Position numbers and translations under genes: made by a program
Part shown: piece after piece, positions 31,671 through 41,510 of the stretch
Numbering within the stretch: the first letter of the stretch is position 1
Layout: each line of letters starts with the position of its first letter
Notes under the pieces: generated by a model
What the model was told of the DNA's origin: nothing
The model's input: the letters and a program-made list of their open reading frames with translations, nothing else
The model's database searches: none
Assembly: GCA_002077065.1 (NCBI GenBank)
Contig: NAJO01000027.1
Coordinates: 310,001 to 374,000, forward strand
DNA from: Cryoendolithus antarcticus
Lineage: Eukaryota > Ascomycota > Dothideomycetes > Cladosporiales > Cladosporiaceae
DNA: 64,000 nt
Reading direction: 5' to 3'

Positions 31671-34292
31671 CGCGAGGGAGAAGCGGGAAATGGCAGTGGC
31701 AAGGCTGGCGGGATGGTGGCCAGGGAGACACGGTGTCTCAGAACGCCATTGTAAACATGTAAGGTGACTCAACGATAAGGCGACTATATAAGTGATTGGT
31801 GAAGATGATAATCACGAGGCATCAACAAGGCAAGCTCGCCCAGGTGCATAAGCTTTTGCGGGGATAACAACCCCAACACTAACCCTACGTGCAAAACCAG
31901 CTCGAAAACTCTTGGAAGAGTGCATGTGATGGAGCCTGCCACAAGAGCGACACACTCGTGAGTGTTGGGCCTAATCAGTACTGCATTAATATCTTGACCA
32001 GTCTATTGGCAGACTACTGTCCAGGTCTATCGCTGGAGGCGCATGCACAGTCTCACTTTCTGCAACCACGCTCGTAAATCGCATCTACTGTTCCATCCCG
32101 TGGAATTGGCCACACATCTCCATCCCCTACCAAGCAGTACAGTGACATCCCAGTCAGCACTGCACGCCAAGTCACCTCCGCCACGCTGATGACAACCAGG
32201 CGGCCGGTTCTCCATGCTTGCTGACAGCGTGTCTGCGCGTCTGCTGTGCGCGCCGACAAGCGTCGGCTCGTGCGGAGGGGACATGTCAGGTAGTACGATG
32301 ACACGAGAGTCGGGATTGGCATTGTTCGGATTGGGAACGCGTGAGAAGACTCTGCTAGCCAGAGAATTTGGTTGAAGACCAGACTTACATGTGTTATCGA
32401 GTCCCTACAGTGCAAGACGCCGAAGCCGAAGGTCTACGACGCTGCCACAGCTGTGACTGTGAGGTCCACTCGTATCTATCACCAGTATTCTTTGACCTCA
32501 GCACTCGCACTCACGCGTCAACTTGTAACACCACGAAGAAAACGGAAAAGCAAAGCTGTACCACCTTTCATCTCATCGCCACAGCAAAGTCCGTCGAACA
32601 AAGAACGTGGTCTCAACACGCTGCTGTGGTTGCTTCAGCCGCTTGGGCGCCCGTATGCAAGTGTGGGTAGCTACTATTGAACGGCCCTGCATGAAAGCGG
32701 GCTGACGCGGCCAGAGATGTTGCTGTTCTCGTAACGTTCTGCAGAACATGTCGTCTGCCGCGTGAGTTGCCTCGAATATTCTGCCGGACGTTACTGCGAC
32801 ATGCGGCAGACGTTCGAGCCACGCTGAGAGCAGGTCAAGGGTGCAGCGTTTCGTCGTTAACGGGTTGGGGTTCGCTATGTCATCGCATTTGCCAAGGACT
32901 CGCAAGGTACTTCCAGGCGCCGCCCGCTGCTAGTGCAAAGTCAGGCAGAAGGAATCGATAAATAGCAATCAATACTCCGAAGTGCGAGGCGACATCTGCA
33001 GCTCCGGTGCGATGCCATAGATGAGAGAAATACCACTCATTGTATGCCTTGCGACATCGATGGTCGAGTCCGTCGGCAGTCTACCGGCTTTCTGGACTGT
33101 GGGCCAGGTCGGGCATTTGTTTTCTGAAACGGTGTCGGCATGGAAGGTCCAGGGTGCCCCGGCTGACTCTAATTTGCTGAGATTCGACAAGGTATTGCAG
33201 ACATTGGCTTTTTACAGCCGGTCCATCAATCGTAGGGCGAGGAATGCAGCGTTTCCACTCGTTGTCTGCTCTCTAGGTAGTAATTGTATTCACAGTATTT
33301 ACACTGCCACGCAGCGGAAGTATCGTCGCCAGTATTAGGCAGAAATACGAGCATAGTGGCAGACAATGGGATGTGGAGGATCCTGACCCTAGCCCGCTGT
33401 CCGAAATTGTAAATTAGCAGGCGCTACCCACTCCACTAGCGCACCCGTTTAGATTTGCCCCGACGTTGGCGATCCACTGCATCCCTTCTCACGCACCCGC
33501 TGCACACCTCTCTCCACCTCACCGCCGGACGCCTCTCGACCAGCGAGCATTTACGACACCGCCGCTGTTGTCCACCTCCGCTCCGCTGTCGACGACCAGG
33601 CCTTCTTGCATCCCTGGTCTCCCCCTCGCCTGCACACCACCCCTTTCTTGCTCATTCGCAGCCTCGTCACGCACGTCGGACGGACCGCATCACATTCTTT
33701 GACACGCTTTCATTGCGACGACACATTTATTACACGGCCTCTGATATCGAGCTTATTGCGAATACTGCGGGATAAGTGCAGACAGCATACGGGCGCATAT
33801 GAGAGGATAGCGACCCTCACGACGTGACCGCGCCGGACAATCCGCACAACAACCGGACTGCAGTGCCATTGATTGGACGAGAACGGCGGGGAGTGTTGAA
33901 AGGCATTGCGAGTGCACATCTCTTTGTCCATATCGAGCTGGACCTCGCGCATTTCTTTGACACTTCGCTGGGCGAAATTGCACAATCAACGGCATCTACC
34001 TCCGACTGCACAGGCTTCACTTGCTCGACCACGTGTCACGCATCTCGAAGTACGCTTTGCTGTCATTGCATTTCGCGGGTCTAGCATGTACTAGGACGCA
34101 CGCACAACCTGCTTGAAGCGAGTCTGACCACTCGCATTTTCGACATTTGACGAACCGTCAACCACACTCGTTTGCAGCCAACTTCACACGGTACGACACG
34201 TGCTTATATTTGCACAACGCACGATACTGATATCTTACAGTTCACTACCTCGTTTCTGCGCCTCGCGCACTTAAGTACACTAATTTCCGGTC
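31671..34292. other. Long gene-free region upstream of MSB2
   Basis: 2.6 kb with no frame that I can support as a gene. Frames of 60-120 codons on both strands have no domains. The last 800 nt are probably the MSB2 leader, with several short upstream ATGs (for example near 33798 and 34085) and a candidate leader intron at 34191-34240. A tRNA-like hairpin at about 33390-33447 does not make a full tRNA. Confidence 0.4.
34191..34240 (+). other. Candidate 5'-UTR intron of MSB2
   Basis: 50 nt beginning GTACGA and ending TATCTTACAG, with a CTGAT branch-like site about 14 nt before the end, lying 52 nt upstream of the MSB2 ATG. Signals and size fit the coding introns here, but there is no reading frame to prove it. 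Confidence 0.35.
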
Positions 34293-37200
34293 ATGCGCAC
34301 ATCATCAGCAGCATGGGCGGCCGCGTTGGCCGTCATGTCGATGCATGGCCCTCTCACAGTCGCGCAAGCGGCACCTGCACAACCACAGCAAGAACGACCG
34401 AAGTACTACGTGCCTCGAGCGCTCGAGCAACGGCAGTTCAGGAACATTACAATGCCGCCTCCAGAGACGACAGAGCCACCCATCACTTCGACGGAGACCG
34501 TGACCGAGACAATGCCTGCGCCTTCCAATGATCCCGTGATGTCAGCGTACATTGAAAGCTTAGAAGCAGACGGCTACCCTGAGTATGCTCCGTACACTGA
34601 GCCGGAGCGAGTGGGTACGACAACTATAACGGCACAGACGGCGACGTACACCATAACATACACAGAGACTGGGTCGCCCGTGCCTATACCGACGACATCG
34701 TCCACCTCGAGCTCTGTGGCTGCTATCACGATTTCCACGAGCACGAGCCCTTCTGTGGTGAGCTCTCCAAGCAGCAGCTTGCCGAGTATTATCGTGTTGC
34801 CGACGCCCCCGTCTTCGACTCCAAGTCCGACAGCTACGAGCACTCCGACAAGTACACCTGTCGCAACAACTCCGCCTGAACCGAGCCCGGAGCCTATTAC
34901 CACAAGCACGGAGGCGGGGCCGACCACAACGAGCACAGTCGAGTCGCCTACGCCAGAAGAGCCGGAAACCACGGCTACTTCCTCCGTGGTCGAGGTTCCG
35001 ACCACAAGCAGCAGCAGTTCGAGCACAAGACGCTTCCCGTCTTTCACCAGGAGGTTCAACACTACGAGTTCAATCAACCCAACCGCTTACTCCAGCTCGA
35101 TATCAAGCTTGAGCAGTAGCACGAGCTCCTCGGCGGCGACTACGACCGAAAGTACCACATCGAGCTCTGTTGTGTCGTCTGGCGAGACTACGACACTGCC
35201 GCCCACCGGCTCTTTCGTGCCAAGCGCAGGATTTCCTGGACGTCCGATCGATCCGAGTACTGCGCCGAGCAATAGCTTCCCAAGTATCATCGTACTGCCG
35301 ACTTTCAGGTCGAGCTCAAGCGTCGCATCGGACACCAGTGCGAGTGACACTACGCTCTTTGCGTTTGGAGCGCCGACAGGTGTGTTCCCTTCGGACCAGC
35401 CATCCCCAACATTCCCGGGCACTGCACCGACTGGCGGCTTCGAGCCGCCTTTTGTACTTCCGACGAGCAGGGAATCGACTGAGATCATCTCTTCAAGGTC
35501 GGCTACGCTTGAGCCAACGTCTTCGCCATCGGCCTCTGCAGGGCCTGGTCTTTCATCGGAAGTCGTGCCCACTGCACCCGCCACCACAGAGGCATCGACA
35601 CCTGTCACAACCTCTTCGTCTTCCACTACGGGTCCGATCATTGTCGGCTTGTCGACAGTCATTGAAGGGCCCACGACTTCACCGACTTCGTCTGCAGCAG
35701 ATGCAGGCGTGACTGCGCCAAGTGCCGCAAATGTAACTGCGTTCGCGGATGGACAGCCCGGACCGCCTGGGCGACCTACTGAAAGTGATGGTTTCGGCTT
35801 CACTGCGCCTTTCGGAAGTGGACGGCCTTCCGGGCTACCATCGCTCTCCACGCAACCTGGATCAGCACCGACCGGTTCCGACGCGTCGCCGACCACTGCG
35901 CCGAATGGCACCGTGATCATCACAACGACGAGTATTCCAGGCATTGGCGTTGTGCCGACTCTATTCACCTCTACACCATCGAGCATTGCTTCCACACCAT
36001 CGAGCGCAGCAACGACTGCTACCGACCTGTCCAGCGTGTTGTCTTCGGCAGCGTCGCAAGCGTCTAGTGTGGCATCGTTGGTAGCATCGTCTGCCCTTTC
36101 AGACGCCACCAGTAACGGGACCAGCGCACCGACGAGTGTGCCAGCTTCCATTACGAGCGCTGCTACGGCTGCCCTCTCGAGCTTGTCGTCCTCGCTGAAC
36201 TCTGAGCTGAGTAGCATCGCTGCTACAATCACCGACTCGGCTTTGGCTAGCTCGCTCTCTGCAGACTACAGCAGCATTTTGTCGAGCGCAGCGTCTTCTT
36301 TGGCTTCGGACCTGTCCAGCGTAGTGCCTACATCCACCATCCCCACGACTGAGCTGACCATTGCTGGACCCACAACGGTACCAACGAGCGCTTTCGGGAC
36401 TGCACCACTCACAACAGCCCCCGCGACTGCTTCAGTGTCTTACACGTCGACCACTATCACCAACTCAGACGGCTCTGTCACAGTGATTCCAGTGCCTGTA
36501 TCGGATACTACTGCACCGGTATTCACACTCAGCACTTCCACTGGCAGCGATGGCGTGACTGCGATTCCTGTGCCTGTGACGTCTTCGTCTGGCTCTTCAT
36601 CGGTGGCTACCTCCACAGAAACGCTGGTGGCGTCGCCCTCGTCCTCGGCTGCATCAAGCTCTCCCGCAGCCAGCAGTGGCGCTACTACTAGCTCTGGCGC
36701 GTCCAGCGCGGCAGACACCACTGCCACTTCTACAGTGGCCACCGCTACTGGCACAGACGCTACGTCCACTGCAACCAGCACTCCGGTCGCGACAGACAGC
36801 ACAACGTCGAGCAGCAGGTCTTCTTCGAGCGCATCGGTCTCCTCCACAGCCAGTACTGGTACAGAAGCCTCGTCAGCGACGTCGAGCAGCAGTAGCAGCA
36901 GCGTCGTTGTGCCTGTCACCACTCCCGAGAGTGAGACCAAGACATCTACCGCCGCGTCCACGATCTCGACCTCAATCCCACTGACTGCCGGCGCCACCAC
37001 TGACCTAAATCCCTCAACCAATGCTACGATGACGACTGCACTGCCTGCCACCGAGTCCAAGTCCTCAAGTGCCAGTCTGACAACAACTGTCATCACAGTC
37101 GGCACGAGCGATGTTTCCGTGGTCCTGGGATCGCCCACGAGTAGTATCTCCTCGTTCACTGTGACAGACACGGGGCCTTTCTCTTCGGCCACTGGCACAG

Positions 37201-38261
37201 ACACGCTAAGCTCTGTGACGTCGATCAAGACATCAAGCCCGGCACCGTACTCGATCCTGCCAACTGGCACAGACACTCTGACCTCGTTGCCCGTGTCGAC
37301 GAGCATTGTCTTCGCGCCTTCGAGCACTTTGACGACAGCTTCCGGCACTGCTATGGTCTCCGATTCATCGACCTCGACGGCGCCCACTGGCTTCCCAACA
37401 GGTATGCCACGCATGATCCAGCCACCTGGTGGCGTTCCCAGTCCAGAGGAAGTCAACGGCACCCTTGTTCAAGTCGCCTTCAACTATGGCCTCAATTACC
37501 GATTCGTGGCCCAGAACCCCACAGCCATCTCACAGATCTTCGCCTTCCTGCCGCAAGGTCTCGCATACGGCATGGGTATTGATCCTGCACATGTCAAGAT
37601 GAACGCTCTCGTGCCTTACGACACGTCGAAGCAGCTCGGCTACATGAAGACCTTGGCACAGGCTTATGTTCCGTCAGACATGGTCGACCAGCTCCAGCTC
37701 AACCTCCACACTCCGGTGTCGAGCATCTACGGTAACCCGAGTGCTGCTGTGCGAACACTGATGAGCATGGTCGATCCCTCGCTGCCAGTACAACCAGGCT
37801 CCACGACCGATGGCTCCCAGACAGCGATTGACAACCCAGCAGCCACAACCTCCTCGTCAGCCGGCGACGGTGCGCCTATCGGCGCTGACTCCGGTGCCTC
37901 GCAACCCGTACGCGGTACAAGCGTCGGCATTGGTGTCGGCGCCGCCTGCGGTGCAGCCGTCTACGCAGCAGCCATGATCTACGTTGCCCGCCGATACCGC
38001 AAGCGAAGACAATCGCACCAGCGCTCATCTTCCGTCCCTGCCGTTGCGGGCAGACCGGAGATGGCGCAGTACGGCGCTGTCGGCGGTGGCATGGGAGGCT
38101 ACTTCATGAGCGGCGGTGACGGACGCACGGCCTCAGGCAGCGCGATGAGTTCCGCTGCAAGAGGGAGCAGGAATAGTGCTGGTAGTTCGAATGGGCGGAG
38201 TGTGAGGGAACAGGGCATCAGTGCGCCGGTCATGAGTGAGAATAGCTTAGGCTGGAACTGA
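34293..38261 (+). CDS. MSB2: Signalling mucin Msb2
   Basis: Intronless, 1322 aa. Signal peptide at residues 1-26 (ends LTVAQA). A vast Ser/Thr-rich stalk runs from about 60 to 1040, with tandem SSS/STS/TTT runs fit for O-mannosylation. A conserved extracellular Msb2 domain at about 1050-1165 has FNYGLNYRFVAQNP, QIFAFLPQGLAYGMG and ALVPYDTSKQLGYMKTLA, then VDQLQLNLHTPVSS. A transmembrane helix follows at about 1208-1232 (IGVGAACGAAVYAAAMIY), then an Arg-rich cytoplasmic tail of about 90 residues. Msb2 sits at the plasma membrane with Sho1 and Cdc42 and feeds the filamentation/osmotic MAPK pathways. In plant and animal pathogens it senses surfaces. Long antisense frames here are shadows of the serine codons. 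Confidence 0.9.
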   Translation: MRTSSAAWAAALAVMSMHGPLTVAQAAPAQPQQERPKYYVPRALEQRQFRNITMPPPETTEPPITSTETVTETMPAPSNDPVMSAYIESLEADGYPEYAPYTEPERVGTTTITAQTATYTITYTETGSPVPIPTTSSTSSSVAAITISTSTSPSVVSSPSSSLPSIIVLPTPPSSTPSPTATSTPTSTPVATTPPEPSPEPITTSTEAGPTTTSTVESPTPEEPETTATSSVVEVPTTSSSSSSTRRFPSFTRRFNTTSSINPTAYSSSISSLSSSTSSSAATTTESTTSSSVVSSGETTTLPPTGSFVPSAGFPGRPIDPSTAPSNSFPSIIVLPTFRSSSSVASDTSASDTTLFAFGAPTGVFPSDQPSPTFPGTAPTGGFEPPFVLPTSRESTEIISSRSATLEPTSSPSASAGPGLSSEVVPTAPATTEASTPVTTSSSSTTGPIIVGLSTVIEGPTTSPTSSAADAGVTAPSAANVTAFADGQPGPPGRPTESDGFGFTAPFGSGRPSGLPSLSTQPGSAPTGSDASPTTAPNGTVIITTTSIPGIGVVPTLFTSTPSSIASTPSSAATTATDLSSVLSSAASQASSVASLVASSALSDATSNGTSAPTSVPASITSAATAALSSLSSSLNSELSSIAATITDSALASSLSADYSSILSSAASSLASDLSSVVPTSTIPTTELTIAGPTTVPTSAFGTAPLTTAPATASVSYTSTTITNSDGSVTVIPVPVSDTTAPVFTLSTSTGSDGVTAIPVPVTSSSGSSSVATSTETLVASPSSSAASSSPAASSGATTSSGASSAADTTATSTVATATGTDATSTATSTPVATDSTTSSSRSSSSASVSSTASTGTEASSATSSSSSSSVVVPVTTPESETKTSTAASTISTSIPLTAGATTDLNPSTNATMTTALPATESKSSSASLTTTVITVGTSDVSVVLGSPTSSISSFTVTDTGPFSSATGTDTLSSVTSIKTSSPAPYSILPTGTDTLTSLPVSTSIVFAPSSTLTTASGTAMVSDSSTSTAPTGFPTGMPRMIQPPGGVPSPEEVNGTLVQVAFNYGLNYRFVAQNPTAISQIFAFLPQGLAYGMGIDPAHVKMNALVPYDTSKQLGYMKTLAQAYVPSDMVDQLQLNLHTPVSSIYGNPSAAVRTLMSMVDPSLPVQPGSTTDGSQTAIDNPAATTSSSAGDGAPIGADSGASQPVRGTSVGIGVGAACGAAVYAAAMIYVARRYRKRRQSHQRSSSVPAVAGRPEMAQYGAVGGGMGGYFMSGGDGRTASGSAMSSAARGSRNSAGSSNGRSVREQGISAPVMSENSLGWN

Positions 38262-39136
38262 GCGGAAAGCATAGAATGGAGGGCGAAGGGATGATGAGAT
38301 TACTACTACTCTCGCGACGAAGAGTCGCGATCGAGGCATGCGTGTTTTTTTGTTGCCTTCTGAAAAGATCTGATAGATATATGGAGGGTTTCTGAATGTA
38401 CAATCTTCTACCAAAACCTGAACAACTCACAGTACCACTTGCACCGGCTTCGATGTCGATTCTACGTCTATATTGCAATCTCTAGAGTTTGCCTGGCACA
38501 AAGCCCGGGTTATATGTGACCACACACGGGGTGACTTTCTAAGCGGAGCGCTCAGCAACTCGCCAGGGACGACAATGCTATCAGATGCCGCACCGCAATC
38601 GTATGTACATACTCAGGCCATCAGCGAGAGTGCGATCTTACTGGAGCCTCTCCTAGGCAGCGTTAGGAGCAGTTTGCTGTCGCGGTCCGGTCTATACTAG
38701 CAGTGTCGACGATGCAGATATCCGGAGTGGTCCACTTCATTTGTCACTCGCGTACCACAGCCCTGGTGAAGCAGTGTATTGTAGTGAGGTGCATCTCATG
38801 CATGAGTTGCGAGTGACGGGCATCCAGCCGAAGAAGTAGCATCGTGTCATTGCCCATCCTCCGTAACGAGCCGCAGGCTCTGTCGAGAGATCTACTCTTC
38901 CTTTTGCCAATGTATGAGGACAACGCAGTTGAGTAGATGTTATCCAGCCCTTCATTTCCGCGGGCCATCGTGCCGGCCATCGCGGATTGGAAGCTTCTGA
39001 GGTATTAATGTCACACAGTTCACGATACTCCATAAGTTCTCGAGATTAAACAGCACATGAAATTGACAATATGAGTTGACATCGAGGATTCGCTGTGGCG
39101 ATTGATGTTTGCTCACGTTCTCACGCTCGTCATAAT
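38262..39136. other. Intergenic between convergent genes, nothing recognised
   Basis: 875 nt between MSB2 and the HET gene. Minus frames at 38737-39033 and 38230-38478 have no recognisable content. Confidence 0.4.
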
Positions 39137-40695
39137 CTATCTATTCCACACCGGAGGCACACGCAGAAGGGCACGGAGTTCTCTTTCATACTTCCGGCCA
39201 ACGATTCGAACAAGCTCCCGATGGAGGTCTGGCACACTCTTGCTGTAATTCGGCTCTATGTTGTTATATGGCTCTCCGTAGAATAGTGACTGGACTGCGT
39301 AAAACTTGTCGAGCGGTTCCTTGCACTCCTGCGCTGCTGTCATGCGCAGTATCGTGACGAGCTGTGATGCGTCGAGTCTGCCCACAGAAGGCAGACGCCT
39401 ATGTATTCGCTGGTCTTCGACTGACAATGGAAATTCTCGAGGAGGATTGGTGAGATACCACTGCCGGAGCTCGAAGAAGTCTGATGGCTCCACTGCCGCT
39501 GACGTTGTTGACTGCGAGTCCGTTGAGCCGACGTCTGCCGTCTTGCTCTCCAAGCTTTCATAGGCCCTGTATAACACGTCCCAGTCCACAGATGAGTCTC
39601 CGTAATAGAGTCGAATATTCCGCGCATGCAGGATCTCCTGGACGGGCCAGAGGCGCTTGAAGTACCTTGAGCCGAGAAGATCGTTCCAACTGGGCCTCGC
39701 TGCATGGCCAGAGTATGCGATGACGCGTTCTGCATTGTGGTAGATATGCCCCATCATCTGCACCTGCCGAGTTCTCTCCACGTTGTCCTTTTGGTTGATG
39801 CAGATGGCATCGACCCAAAGAGTACGAGGCTTGTCTGGCAGTCGGAATCGCCGTAATGCGTCTTCGCAGCTTTTGGTGCAGCCGGAGAATGACCCATCAC
39901 TGGCTAGGTTATCGTAGATGTAGCGATGAATTCGGCTCTCATCGGTAAGGGTCAGCTTCTCTAGTTCTCTGCTGGTGACGATCTTGTTACCGTCGTCCCT
40001 TTCGATAGAAACATAGACTTTTCCGGCGTCAGCTTGATTGCCCCAGGCATAAGACATAGCCTCGTACGATGGGCAGCGAGTGAACGAGCGGTAGTTGCGT
40101 ATAGTACACGCAACTCGGGCCTTTGGTAATCCTGGGCGTATCGTGAGAAGCCGGAATTCGCCGATGTCTAAGCGGACGATGTCTAAGCGGAAGTCGTCCT
40201 CGTCGTTGTTATCGTTGGGAGGTAGTGGCAGCGACCGTGAGCCTACGGCTACTGCAGATCCGCGACCATAGGTGTCCCCAACCTCCAACAAGGATTCGGA
40301 ACAGATCGACGGTCTCGCAAATCTCGTTCTAGCTGACGACGTCGCAAGACTCGTCGAAGTTCCTCTTGCTCCGAGGAGGAATCGCAATCAGGCTCCTCTT
40401 CATCCGAGGATGATTCAGCGTAAGGCTGACGACCTCGCAAGTCTAGTCGAGCTACCTCTCTAGTCAAAAATGACCTAGGGGGAGAACGACGCCGTTGTAA
40501 ATCTCGTGGGTAAGCTACCCTGCGAAGATACTCCGCTTCACGACTTCGAGCTGGTGAAAGGCCACGATGCATCGACGCCGATCCAGAACGTGCTTGACTT
40601 TCGTGGAGAGCCACTAAACTGCGTTCGTCAAGCTGGCGAGACGCTGAGCTCTGAACATTAGTGCGGTGCGACAGCTGCATCTGGCTCATTGCCAT
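39137..40695 (-). CDS. HET-domain (heterokaryon incompatibility) protein
   Basis: The HET domain is clear in the frame 39137-40387: YEAMSYAWGN, then TLWVDAICINQKDNVERTRQ, MMGHIYHNAERVIAY and KRLWPVQEI. That frame has no ATG before the domain. A second frame, 40249-40695, starts with an ATG at 40695 and encodes an Arg/Ser/Glu-rich N terminus. A 59-nt intron, 40252-40310, would join them in phase (385 + 1115 nt, 499 aa) with a good CTGCAG acceptor but a poor GTCGAT donor. A real one-base frameshift is the alternative. HET proteins trigger cell death after fusion with an incompatible strain. The partner or trigger of this one is unknown. The N-terminal stretch (QEELRRVLRRRQLERD) is unlike standard HET proteins. 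Confidence 0.75.
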
Positions 40696-41510
40696 CGGCA
40701 GTTCATTTGAGTCTCGACTGTCATCTTGTCAAGCTACAGCTGTTACATCATCACGGCGGGAAACGCCCCCAGGCAGTCTGCGCCGGACTCTCTCTTCCCA
40801 TGAGACCATTTCTGAGCACCGGGCTAGAGTCTCTGGCAGATCTTGTGTGCTCCGGCCCAATGTGTATATAGTGACTGGAAAGGTTCTTTGGGAGGTCTAA
40901 GATGAGCTCATCAACAAGCGAGATAGCAATAACCATTGAGTCGAGAGGGAGGTGTCTGGAGAGCGTACAATCCACGGTCAAGCACCAGGCTGTACGCTCC
41001 CAACATGAGGCGAAGCCACCATGCAGTCTCCCCGTGGGGCTGTGCATGCTTTGCCGCCACGGATGACTTGTTACACAGTGGCTCGCTCCCAGTGAGTGGC
41101 ATTATTGAGAGCTCAAGTTGCTCAGCAGGACCGCGACAGATTCACTCAAATGCGATTGAGTCCTGAAATTGACTACTGTGTTATCCTCAGTGCATACACT
41201 GCATACAGCCGTTATTGTCTTACAACCGTCATTCAAGATGCGCAAGAGGGTATCGACACATGCCTCCCAAACTTTTAAGGGAGCAGATGCTGCTCCAGTT
41301 TCCGGGATCCACATGCTGATGGTGTACATGCTGTCGGACTTTGCTGACAGCCTCCTCTTCATTTACTGCCGTGCCAGATGCTGAGGTCGTCCAATATCGT
41401 GCTTCGCCGTCCCAGCTTAAACTCTGACAAGCGCCCGTAGTATTATCTTTGCGGCTCCTTCGTCGTAATGTCCGATTGCGGTGAACGACGGAAGCAAGCT
41501 GATTCATCCC
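40696..41510. other. Intergenic, nothing recognised
   Basis: 815 nt between two minus-strand genes: the 3' flank of the transcription factor and the promoter of the HET gene. Short frames only. Confidence 0.4.

Noticed and set aside
33388..33447. tRNA-like sequence with a D-arm-like part and a 7-bp stem
   Set aside because: No U33 in the loop, no T-arm consensus and no matching acceptor stem; at most an old relic or chance hairpin.
35087..37462. Long minus-strand frames of 381 and 340 codons inside MSB2
   Set aside because: They mirror the Ser/Thr codon pattern of the mucin stalk and read as monotone Val/Glu/Asp-rich sequence without domains.
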